Shown: positions 24,579-32,550 of the stretch, in pieces
How the letters are laid out: every line of letters begins with the position of its first letter
Numbering within the stretch: the first letter of the stretch is position 1
Assembly (NCBI RefSeq): GCF_014694455.1
Contig: NZ_JAAUWT010000023.1
Location: 1 to 64,000 of the forward strand
Reading direction: 5' to 3'
Length of the DNA stretch: 64,000 nucleotides
Origin: Vibrio sp. S9_S30
GTDB lineage: Bacteria; Pseudomonadota; Gammaproteobacteria; Enterobacterales; Vibrionaceae
Notes under the pieces: model-generated
Databases searched by the model: none
Seen by the model: the letters and a program-made list of their open reading frames with translations, nothing else
What the model was told of the DNA's origin: nothing
Program-made: the position numbers and the translations under genes

Positions 24579-26138
24579 GTGAGTAAAAAGCTGCTCAAGT
24601 CTGGCTTGATCGTCAGTATGATGACTTTTATTTCCAGAATTCTGGGTCTGGTACGGGACGTGGTTGTCGCCAATCTAATGGGCGCAGGTGCCAGCGCAGA
24701 TGTTTTCTTTTTTGCCAATAAAATTCCCAATTTTTTGCGTCGCCTTTTCGCTGAAGGGGCGTTTTCCCAAGCCTTTGTGCCTGTTTTAACGGAATATCAT
24801 GCCAGTGGTGATCAAGCCAAAACCCGAGAATTGATTGCGAAAGCATCGGGTACATTAGGCGTCATTGTTACTGGGGTTACACTAGTTGGGGTGCTTGGGT
24901 CGGGTGCGATCACTGCACTGTTTGGTTTTGGGTGGTTCCTTGATTGGCTAAATGGTGGTCCCTCTTCGGAAAAGTTTGAACTAGCCAGTTTTCTTTTGAA
25001 AGTGACCTTCCCTTATTTGTGGTTTATTACGTTTGTTGCACTGTCGGGAGCGATTTTAAACACCCTCGGGAAATTTGCGGTTTCTTCTTTTACGCCTGTA
25101 TTTCTCAATATTATGATTATTGGGTCCGCACTTTGGATATCACCACAATTAGAACAACCAGAAATTGGTTTAGCCATTGGAGTGTTTCTTGGTGGTTTGG
25201 TGCAATTTCTTTTTCAAATACCTTTCTTAATCAAAGAGGGGATGTTGGTCAAACCTCAATGGGGATGGTGCGATCCTGGTGTTGTGAAAATCCGTACTCT
25301 AATGATCCCAGCATTGTTTGGTGTGTCTGTGAGTCAAATTAACCTTTTGCTTGATACTTTTATTGCGAGTTTTTTAGCGACAGGCTCGATTAGCTGGCTC
25401 TATTACTCAGACCGTTTGTTAGAATTTCCTTTGGGTTTGTTTGGGATTGCCATTGCCACGGTCATTCTACCGGCGCTTTCTCGGAGGCATGTAGACTCTC
25501 AAACTGATGGCTTTGCGCACACGATGGATTGGGGCATTCGAATGGTTCTACTGCTTGGTGTGCCGGCCATGCTAGGGTTGATTATACTTTCGAAGCCTAT
25601 GTTAATGGTGCTCTTCATGCGAGGAGAGTTCACCCCTCAAGACGTAGAGTTTGCTTCTTTATCCTTAATGGCTTACGCATCGGGCTTACTGAACTTCATG
25701 TTGATCAAAGTGCTGGCACCCGGTTATTACTCGCGACAAGACACGAAAACTCCTGTGAAGTACGGCATTATAGCCATGGTATCCAATATGGTATTTAACG
25801 CCATTTTTGCTTGGTTCTACGGGTACGTTGGATTGGCGATTGCAACGGCGTTATCGGCTTTTGTTAACATGACATTGTTGTATCGTGGGTTACACATGCA
25901 AAAAGTGTATCGAATCACCAAAGAAACGCTTATTTTTGCGCTAAAGCTTATCCTTGCTGGTGTGGTGATGGTTTCGACGGTTTTATGGCTAAATCCGACC
26001 ATGGATACCTGGTTGTCCTGGAGCTTTGGTGCTCGTTGCATGCAGTTAGCTATTTTGATTGGGGGTGGTGCTTTAGTTTACTTGATATCGGTTTTGGTGA
26101 TGGGCATTCGAATTCGTCACCTGAAAGCCGCCTCTTAG
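24579..26138 (+). CDS. murJ: Lipid II flippase MurJ
   Basis: 519-aa polytopic protein of the MOP superfamily that moves lipid II across the inner membrane for peptidoglycan synthesis. Fourteen hydrophobic segments; the N-terminal signature RILGLVRDVVVANLMGAG and FANKIPNFLRRLFAEGAFSQ near 45-65 carries the essential arginines. GTG 24579 is preferred: AGGGG ends 6 bases before it, whereas the ATG at 24573 touches that site. The N-terminus then reads MSKKLLKSGLIVS, as I expect for Vibrio. Divergent from rpsT, followed by ribF as in E. coli relatives. Confidence 0.93.
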   Translation: MSKKLLKSGLIVSMMTFISRILGLVRDVVVANLMGAGASADVFFFANKIPNFLRRLFAEGAFSQAFVPVLTEYHASGDQAKTRELIAKASGTLGVIVTGVTLVGVLGSGAITALFGFGWFLDWLNGGPSSEKFELASFLLKVTFPYLWFITFVALSGAILNTLGKFAVSSFTPVFLNIMIIGSALWISPQLEQPEIGLAIGVFLGGLVQFLFQIPFLIKEGMLVKPQWGWCDPGVVKIRTLMIPALFGVSVSQINLLLDTFIASFLATGSISWLYYSDRLLEFPLGLFGIAIATVILPALSRRHVDSQTDGFAHTMDWGIRMVLLLGVPAMLGLIILSKPMLMVLFMRGEFTPQDVEFASLSLMAYASGLLNFMLIKVLAPGYYSRQDTKTPVKYGIIAMVSNMVFNAIFAWFYGYVGLAIATALSAFVNMTLLYRGLHMQKVYRITKETLIFALKLILAGVVMVSTVLWLNPTMDTWLSWSFGARCMQLAILIGGGALVYLISVLVMGIRIRHLKAAS

Positions 26139-26257
26139 TGAGCCGATTATTTTAAGAGTGAAACTCGCATCTTATTACGGTTTGGGTATATAATCCGTCG
26201 GTTTCGTGCACAATAAAATGATTGAATAACGGCAAGTAAGCCTAAGCTAGAGATTTC

Positions 26258-27193
26258 ATGGAGTTAATCCGAGGTATACACAATATACAGCCCTGTCATA
26301 AGGGGTGCGTATTGACGATAGGTAATTTTGATGGTGTCCACTTAGGTCATCAACAAGTGCTGAAACAAGTGTCACGGCGAGCCAAAAATATGGGGTTGCC
26401 GACCATGGTCATGACGTTTGAACCTCAACCCATGGAGTTTTTTGCAAGGGATAAAGCACCCGCGCGGCTGACTCGCTTGCGCGATAAAATTGTTCAATTG
26501 GAAAAGCTCGACATCCAACGGCTACTTTGCGTGAACTTCAATGCCCATTTTTCAAGTATGAGTGCGGAAGGCTTTATCAGAGAGCTATTGGTTAACCAGC
26601 TAGACGTGAAGTTTCTCGTGGTTGGTGACGATTTTTGTTTTGGTAAAGGTCGGAAGGGCAATTTCGACATGCTGAAAAATGCGGGTAAAGCACTCGGTTT
26701 CGAGGTCGTCAGCACCCAAAGCTTTAAAATGGATCAACTGCGCGTGAGCAGTACCGCTATCCGCGAAGCGTTAGCGACCGATGATTTTGCTTATGCAGAG
26801 AAGATGCTAGGTCGTACGTACAGTATAAACGGTCGGGTTTCTCATGGTAGAAAGCTTGGTCGAACCATTGGTTTTCCTACCGCTAATATTCCGTTAAAAC
26901 GTTGCGTGTCGCCTGTTTCAGGTGTGTATGTAGTGGAGGTTAATGGGATCGATGGCTCAATATATGGCGGGGTGGCCAACATAGGTCAACGTCCGACGGT
27001 TGACGGTATTCGCCAGCAGCTGGAAGTGCATTTGTTTGATTTCAATTCAAACTTGTACGGTAAACAACTCGAAGTATCATTACTTCACAAATTAAGAGAC
27101 GAGATCAAATTTGACTCTCTGGATGCGTTAACAGCGCAAATTGAATTGGATGCTGAGGCAGCAAGGGTGTGGCTGCGTCAGCTTAAGGGTTGA
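26258..27193 (+). CDS. ribF: Bifunctional riboflavin kinase/FAD synthetase
   Basis: 311-aa enzyme making FMN then FAD. N-terminal nucleotidyltransferase with TIGNFDGVHLGHQQVL (residues 22-37) and the later SSTAIREAL motif; C-terminal flavokinase with GRTIGFPTANIPLK near 205. First of the ribF-ileS-lspA-fkpB-ispH group, spaced 64 bp from ileS. Length matches E. coli RibF (313). Confidence 0.96.
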   Translation: MELIRGIHNIQPCHKGCVLTIGNFDGVHLGHQQVLKQVSRRAKNMGLPTMVMTFEPQPMEFFARDKAPARLTRLRDKIVQLEKLDIQRLLCVNFNAHFSSMSAEGFIRELLVNQLDVKFLVVGDDFCFGKGRKGNFDMLKNAGKALGFEVVSTQSFKMDQLRVSSTAIREALATDDFAYAEKMLGRTYSINGRVSHGRKLGRTIGFPTANIPLKRCVSPVSGVYVVEVNGIDGSIYGGVANIGQRPTVDGIRQQLEVHLFDFNSNLYGKQLEVSLLHKLRDEIKFDSLDALTAQIELDAEAARVWLRQLKG

Positions 27194-27257
27194 ACGGTTT
27201 GTTCCACCGTTCGGCATAATGTCTAACTTTCGCTCAATATAACGGAATTAAGAATCA

Positions 27258-30071
27258 ATGAGTGAGTATAAAGATACTCTGAACTTACCTGACACAGGGT
27301 TTCCAATGCGTGGCAATCTGACCAATCGAGAGCCAGATATGCTTAAGCGTTGGTATAAAGAAGACCTTTACGGCGAGATCCGTAAAGCGAAGAAAGGCAA
27401 AAAGTCTTTCGTATTACATGATGGTCCTCCCTACGCCAATGGTGATATTCATATTGGTCACGCACTGAATAAGACTCTTAAAGACATTATTATTAAATCC
27501 AAAACGCTTTCAGGTTTTGATGCACCCTATATCCCCGGTTGGGACTGTCATGGTCTGCTGATCGAATTGATGGTGGAAAAGAAAGTAGGCAAGCCAGGTC
27601 AAAAGGTGACAGCATCAGAGTTTCGTGAGAAATGTCGTCAGTATGCTGAGGGGCAGGTTGAAGGTCAGAAAGAAAGCTTCAAACGCCTCGGTATTCTGGG
27701 TGAGTGGGACAAGCCCTACCGAACCATGGATTATGCTACCGAAGCCAATATCATTCGTGCCCTGGGCAAAATTGCGGATAACGGTCACTTATTAAAAGGT
27801 TTCAAGCCTGTTCACTGGTGTACAGATTGTGGTTCTGCTTTGGCTGAAGCTGAAGTGGAATACAAAGATAAAGTGTCACCTTCTATCGACGTTCGTTTTA
27901 AAGCCGCAGACGAAGCAGCGTTGTTGTCTAAGTTCAACTTAAGCGAAGGCCACGAAGGTCAAGGTGAGATTTCCGTTGTTATTTGGACGACGACGCCTTG
28001 GACGCTTCCTGCAAACCGCGCAGTGTGTATGCGTGATGATCTGGAGTATGTTCTTATCCAAGTCGAAGCAAGCGATTCGACGGAGCCTGAGCGTATTATC
28101 GTGGCTTCTGAACTCGCGAAAGACGTGATGGAGCGTGCCGGTGTTGAACACTTCCATAACCTAGGCTTTGCGAAAGGTGCAGACCTCGAGTTGTCTGAAT
28201 TCCACCATCCGTTTTATGACTTTACTGTTCCTGTGATTCTTGGCGAGCACGTGACGACGGATTCCGGTACTGGTGTGGTTCACACAGCACCCGGTCATGG
28301 TCAGGAAGACTTTGTCGTCGGTAAAAAATACGATTTAGAGGTCGCGAACCCTGTTGGTTCAAATGGTGTTTATCTGCCTGATACCGAGCTGTTTGCTGGT
28401 CAGCATGTATTCAAAGCCAATGATGCGGTTGTGGAAACACTGAAAGAAAAAGGGGCGCTGCTGCATCATCATGCTTACGAGCACAGTTACCCACACTGTT
28501 GGAGACACAAAACCCCCATTATTTTCCGAGCAACCCCTCAGTGGTTCATCTCGATGGACCAAGCGGGTCTGCGTGCAAAAGCACTCGAGTCAATCAAAGG
28601 GGTGGAGTGGATGCCTGAATGGTGTGTCTCGCGACAACGTACTTGGGGCGTACCTATTGCATTATTTGTGCACAAAGAGACCGCTGAACTGCACCCGAAC
28701 TCATTAGAGCTTATTGAAAAAGTGGCAAAGCTCGTCGAAGAGAAAGGCATTCAAGCTTGGTGGGATGTTGATGCAGCCGACCTAATGGGGGCGGAAGATG
28801 CAACCAAGTACGAAAAAGTTCTGGATACCTTAGACGTATGGTTTGACTCTGGTGTCACTCACTATTCGGTTGTGGATGCACGTGAAGAGTATGCAGGCAA
28901 CGCTGCGGATCTGTACTTAGAAGGTTCTGACCAACACCGTGGTTGGTTCCAATCCTCTCTTATCTCGTCTATCGCGATGAAAGATGAAGCACCATATAAA
29001 CAAGTACTCACGCACGGTTTTGTCGTGGATGGCAACGGTCGTAAGATGTCTAAGTCTATCGGTAACGTGGTGGCGCCAAAAGACGTCACTAATAAGCTAG
29101 GTGCGGATATCCTACGCCTATGGGTTGCTTCTACTGATTATACTGGCGAAGTAGCGGTATCTGATGAAATCCTTAAGCGTTCTGCTGATGCGTACCGCCG
29201 TATTTGTAATACCGCTCGTTTCTTCCTTGCGAACCTCAATGGCTTCAATCCAGAAACCGATCTTGTACCGGCAGAAGACATGGTCGTACTTGATCGTTGG
29301 GCTGTGGGTCGTGCTCAAGCTGCGCAAGAAGAGATCGTTAAAGCATACGAAGAGTACAACACGCACGCTGTAACTCAACGCCTGATGCAGTTCTGTTCGA
29401 TTGAAATGGGCTCTTTCTACCTAGATGTGATTAAAGATCGTCAATACACGGCAAAGCAGGGTGGTCACGCTCAACGCAGCTGTCAAACGGCGCTTTACTA
29501 CATTGTAGAAGCTTTGGTTCGTTGGATGGCGCCTATTATGTCGTTTACTGCGGATGAGATCTGGAATGAAATGCCGAGCTCCTTGCCAACGGGCGAGCAG
29601 CGCGAGAAATTTGTGTTCACTGGCGAATGGTTTGACGATCTATTCGGTCTTGCTGAAGGTGAAGAATTAAGCAATGAATTCTGGGCTGAAATCCAGTCTG
29701 TACGTGGTGCGGTGAATAAGCTTCTAGAAGATGCACGTAAAGAGAAAGCGATTGGTGGCTCATTACAAGCGGAAGTGACGCTTTATGCTGATGACACATT
29801 AGCTACGAAGCTCAACAAGCTTGAAAACGAGCTGCGTTTCGTATTACTGACATCTACAGCAGAGGTTAAGCCTTTAAATGATAAGTCGGATTCTGCTCAA
29901 GCGACAGAGGTAGACGGTCTATTCGTTGAAGTTACGGCGACAGAGGCTGAAAAATGTGACCGCTGTTGGCACCATACGCCGGACGTTGGCACCATTGACG
30001 GTCACGAAAAAGTGTGTGGTCGCTGTGTATCAAATGTGGATGGTGACGGCGAAGTACGTAAATTCGCTTAA
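27258..30071 (+). CDS. ileS: Isoleucyl-tRNA synthetase
   Basis: 937-aa class I synthetase. The HIGH motif (GDIHIGHALNK) is near residue 65, the CP1 editing domain with VIWTTTPWTLPANRA follows, KMSKS (GRKMSKSIGN) is near 595, and the C-terminal zinc finger CDRCWHH...CGRC is near 900-920. Length equals E. coli IleS (938). Two bases after its stop the frame leads into lspA, indicating coupling. Confidence 0.97.
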   Translation: MSEYKDTLNLPDTGFPMRGNLTNREPDMLKRWYKEDLYGEIRKAKKGKKSFVLHDGPPYANGDIHIGHALNKTLKDIIIKSKTLSGFDAPYIPGWDCHGLLIELMVEKKVGKPGQKVTASEFREKCRQYAEGQVEGQKESFKRLGILGEWDKPYRTMDYATEANIIRALGKIADNGHLLKGFKPVHWCTDCGSALAEAEVEYKDKVSPSIDVRFKAADEAALLSKFNLSEGHEGQGEISVVIWTTTPWTLPANRAVCMRDDLEYVLIQVEASDSTEPERIIVASELAKDVMERAGVEHFHNLGFAKGADLELSEFHHPFYDFTVPVILGEHVTTDSGTGVVHTAPGHGQEDFVVGKKYDLEVANPVGSNGVYLPDTELFAGQHVFKANDAVVETLKEKGALLHHHAYEHSYPHCWRHKTPIIFRATPQWFISMDQAGLRAKALESIKGVEWMPEWCVSRQRTWGVPIALFVHKETAELHPNSLELIEKVAKLVEEKGIQAWWDVDAADLMGAEDATKYEKVLDTLDVWFDSGVTHYSVVDAREEYAGNAADLYLEGSDQHRGWFQSSLISSIAMKDEAPYKQVLTHGFVVDGNGRKMSKSIGNVVAPKDVTNKLGADILRLWVASTDYTGEVAVSDEILKRSADAYRRICNTARFFLANLNGFNPETDLVPAEDMVVLDRWAVGRAQAAQEEIVKAYEEYNTHAVTQRLMQFCSIEMGSFYLDVIKDRQYTAKQGGHAQRSCQTALYYIVEALVRWMAPIMSFTADEIWNEMPSSLPTGEQREKFVFTGEWFDDLFGLAEGEELSNEFWAEIQSVRGAVNKLLEDARKEKAIGGSLQAEVTLYADDTLATKLNKLENELRFVLLTSTAEVKPLNDKSDSAQATEVDGLFVEVTATEAEKCDRCWHHTPDVGTIDGHEKVCGRCVSNVDGDGEVRKFA

Positions 30072-30085
30072 TATTGGGATTCGAT

Positions 30086-30604
30086 ATGAGTGACAAAACA
30101 TTCTCGGTGAAAGAATCAGGTGTTCGTTGGCTTTGGCTCGCGGTTCTGATTTTCATCGCAGATATTGGTATTAAGGCCATTGTAATGGACAATATGGGAT
30201 ATGGATGGGCGAATCGCATTGAGATTACGCCTTTCTTTAACCTATTGTATGTTCATAACTATGGTGCAGCATTCAGCTTTTTAAGTGACCAAAGTGGGTG
30301 GCAACGTTGGTTGTTCTTCGGCATCGCATTGGTTGTTTGTGGTGTGTTGATTCGCTGGATGAGAGCCCTACCAGCATCGGATAAATGGCTAAATATATCC
30401 TATGCGATGGTGATTGGTGGTGCGACGGCAAATAACTTTTATGATCGGTTGGTTCATGGTTATGTTGTCGATTACCTCGATTTCTATTGGGAAAGCTACC
30501 ATTGGCCTGCATTCAATTTAGCCGATGTTGCGATTGTGCTTGGCGCTGCGCTTATTTTGCTTGATGGATTCCGTAAAAAACCAGAAGAACCACCTCAATC
30601 ATGA
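30086..30604 (+). CDS. lspA: Lipoprotein signal peptidase (signal peptidase II)
   Basis: 172-aa inner-membrane aspartyl protease that removes signal peptides from diacylglyceryl-prolipoproteins made by Lgt. Four hydrophobic segments; catalytic Asp residues in NNFYDRLVHGYVVDYLDF and FNLADVAIVLG. ATG 30086 (MSDKTFSVKESG) is preferred over the upstream TTG. Starts 14 bp after ileS and ends at a terminator. Confidence 0.95.
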   Translation: MSDKTFSVKESGVRWLWLAVLIFIADIGIKAIVMDNMGYGWANRIEITPFFNLLYVHNYGAAFSFLSDQSGWQRWLFFGIALVVCGVLIRWMRALPASDKWLNISYAMVIGGATANNFYDRLVHGYVVDYLDFYWESYHWPAFNLADVAIVLGAALILLDGFRKKPEEPPQS

Positions 30605-30625
30605 GGGGATATTGTGAATAACCCT

Positions 30626-30657
30626 AAGCGCTGTCCGTTGATTCGGACGGCGCTTTT
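30626..30657 (+). terminator. Terminator of lspA
   Basis: AGCGC-T-GTCCG, loop TTGATT, CGGAC-G-GCGCTTTTT. Confidence 0.85.
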
Positions 30658-30754
30658 TAATATAAAGGCTAAAAATTGGAAGACATCGGCATCAGCTAAA
30701 TAGTGTTCCCGAATCAAAGCCAAAGCCCAATAACGACAATAAGGACATAACTCT

Positions 30755-31186
30755 GTGACTACTATAACCGCAAGTTCTGCTGTGACATTGCACTTTACGA
30801 TAAAACTGAAGGATGGCTCTGTGGCGGATAGCACGCACAGTATGGGGAAGCCAGCAAAATTGGTAATGGGTGATGGGAGCCTGAGTGAAAACTTTGAAAA
30901 ATCCTTATTAGGTTTGGTTAAAGGTGAACAAAAAAACATTGAGCTCAGTGCTGACGATGCATTTGGTCGCCCTAACCCAGACAATATTCACCATATGGAT
31001 AAATCACGCTTTATTGGAGAGGAAAAGGTTGAGATAGGAACCATCATGGCCTTTGTGGGTAAAGATGGGATGGAGATTCCAGGTATCATCACTGAAATTT
31101 CTGGCGAATCGGTCACTGTCGATTTCAACCACCCACTTGCTGGGCAAGATGTGATTTTTGATGTCGAAATCCTAGATGTGGAATGA
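30755..31186 (+). CDS. fkpB: FKBP-type peptidyl-prolyl isomerase FkpB (SlpA)
   Basis: 143-aa cytoplasmic prolyl isomerase with inserted-in-flap chaperone domain (SlyD/SlpA type), no signal peptide and without SlyD's His-rich tail. Core pattern VTLHFTIKLKDGSVADST at the N-terminus, LLGLVKGEQKNIEL, then DAFGRPNPDNIH. Start is GTG 30755 with AAGGA at 30741-30745. In E. coli fkpB likewise lies between lspA and ispH. Confidence 0.92.
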   Translation: MTTITASSAVTLHFTIKLKDGSVADSTHSMGKPAKLVMGDGSLSENFEKSLLGLVKGEQKNIELSADDAFGRPNPDNIHHMDKSRFIGEEKVEIGTIMAFVGKDGMEIPGIITEISGESVTVDFNHPLAGQDVIFDVEILDVE

Positions 31187-31200
31187 TGGCTAAAGATATT

Positions 31201-31219
31201 GAGAGTATCCTCTCTTTTT
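31201..31219 (+). terminator. Terminator of fkpB
   Basis: GAGAG, loop TATC, CTCTC, then TTTTT; short five-pair stem. Confidence 0.6.
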
Positions 31220-31348
31220 GGGGTGGCTTGAGGCACAATAGGGATAACGCTAAACTGTGTCCACAAAACCCTACGCCTAAAAGTGGTGCGCCCAACAGCG
31301 ATACCCAAAAGTAATAGAACTGTGCGTCATAAAAGCTGCACACTATTT

Positions 31349-31405
31349 ATCAGAGAGCCCGATATCAGAGAGCCCGATATCAGAGAACCCGATATCAGAG
31401 AGTCG
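31349..31405. repeat. 15-bp tandem repeat, about 3.8 copies
   Basis: The unit ATCAGAGAGCCCGAT starts at 31349, 31364, 31379 (one base changed) and 31394 (partial). It lies 34 bp before ispH. Each junction creates GATATC. The opposite strand reads as LISGS repeats in a spurious ORF. Confidence 0.9.
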
Positions 31406-31438
31406 TAAAATTGCGCGCCAATAAAAAACGAAAGTACT

Positions 31439-32392
31439 ATGAGCAATGAAATGAAAATACTGTTAGCGAACCCACGCGGTTTTTGTGCTGGGGTCGATCG
31501 TGCCATCAGCATTGTAGAAAGGGCATTGGAGATGTACCAACCTCCTATCTATGTGCGTCATGAGGTGGTTCACAATCGCTTTGTGGTTGAAGGGTTGAAA
31601 CAGCGCGGTGCCATCTTTGTTGAAGAACTGCATGAAGTGCCAGACGACAATATCGTTATCTTTTCTGCCCATGGTGTCTCTCAAGCCGTTAGGCAAGAAG
31701 CCAAGCGACGTCAATTAACCGTGTTTGATGCTACCTGCCCTTTGGTAACAAAGGTGCACATGGAAGTTGCTCGTGCAAGTCGACGAAATATGGAAGTCGT
31801 ACTGATTGGTCATGCGGGGCATCCAGAGGTGGAAGGCACTATGGGGCAATACGACAGTGATACGGGTGGCATGTATCTTGTTGAAAAACCAGAAGACGTT
31901 GCGTCACTGGTGGTAAACGATCCGTCTAACTTCCACTACGTTAGCCAAACAACGTTGTCTGTTGACGAAACAGCCGATGTCATCGAAGAGCTTCGACGTG
32001 TGTTTCCCGAAATCCAAGGACCACGTAAAGATGACATTTGCTACGCGACTCAAAATCGTCAAGATGCAGTACGCATACTAGCCACGCAAGTTGATGCTGT
32101 CGTTGTTGTTGGATCCACGAATTCGTCGAACTCCACACGTTTAAAAGAGCTGGCAGAAAAGCTCGGTACACCGGGGTATCTGATTGATTGCCCTGAAGCG
32201 ATTGAAGCCAAATGGTTCGATGGGGCGAGTAAGATCGGTGTGACTGCGGGGGCGTCTGCGCCTGAAGAGCTGGTCAATCAGATTTTGGATCGAATAAAAG
32301 AGCTTGGAGCGGACGAGGTGGAAGAAGTTCTTGGACGCGAAGAAAATATGTTCTTCGAAGTTCCACGAGAACTTCAAGTTAGAGAAATTTAA
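31439..32392 (+). CDS. ispH: 4-hydroxy-3-methylbut-2-enyl diphosphate reductase
   Basis: Last enzyme of the MEP isoprenoid pathway, giving IPP and DMAPP. The three cysteines that bind the iron-sulfur cluster are present in GFCAGVDRA (near 16), DATCPLVTK (near 100) and DDICYATQNRQ (near 201). 317 aa; translation may start at ATG 31439 (MSNEMKILLAN) or at the internal ATG 31451 that matches the E. coli N-terminus more exactly. Confidence 0.96.
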   Translation: MSNEMKILLANPRGFCAGVDRAISIVERALEMYQPPIYVRHEVVHNRFVVEGLKQRGAIFVEELHEVPDDNIVIFSAHGVSQAVRQEAKRRQLTVFDATCPLVTKVHMEVARASRRNMEVVLIGHAGHPEVEGTMGQYDSDTGGMYLVEKPEDVASLVVNDPSNFHYVSQTTLSVDETADVIEELRRVFPEIQGPRKDDICYATQNRQDAVRILATQVDAVVVVGSTNSSNSTRLKELAEKLGTPGYLIDCPEAIEAKWFDGASKIGVTAGASAPEELVNQILDRIKELGADEVEEVLGREENMFFEVPRELQVREI

Positions 32393-32414
32393 CCATATCG
32401 AACATATCAATAAA

Positions 32415-32443
32415 ATAAAGCCCCGTATTATTCGGGGCTTTAC
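32415..32443 (+). terminator. Terminator of ispH
   Basis: AAAGCCCCG, loop TATTATT, CGGGGCTTT; a T-rich tail follows. Confidence 0.9.
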
Positions 32444-32550
32444 TATTTTTAAGGTAGGGGCAAAGAAATGTTTTCAAGTACGGATAAAGAAATGGACGTC
32501 TTTTATCCTTTTTATTGCCGAGTGTTCTAAGTAGGGAGGTTGGACAGCGA

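Noticed and set aside
31349..31405. CRISPR-like array
   Set aside because: Units are directly adjacent without spacers; it is a simple tandem repeat. The 41774-41906 array was rejected for the same reason.
31327..31512. Minus-strand ORF with LISGS repeats
   Set aside because: It is the translation of the non-coding 15-bp tandem repeat plus the antisense of the ispH start.
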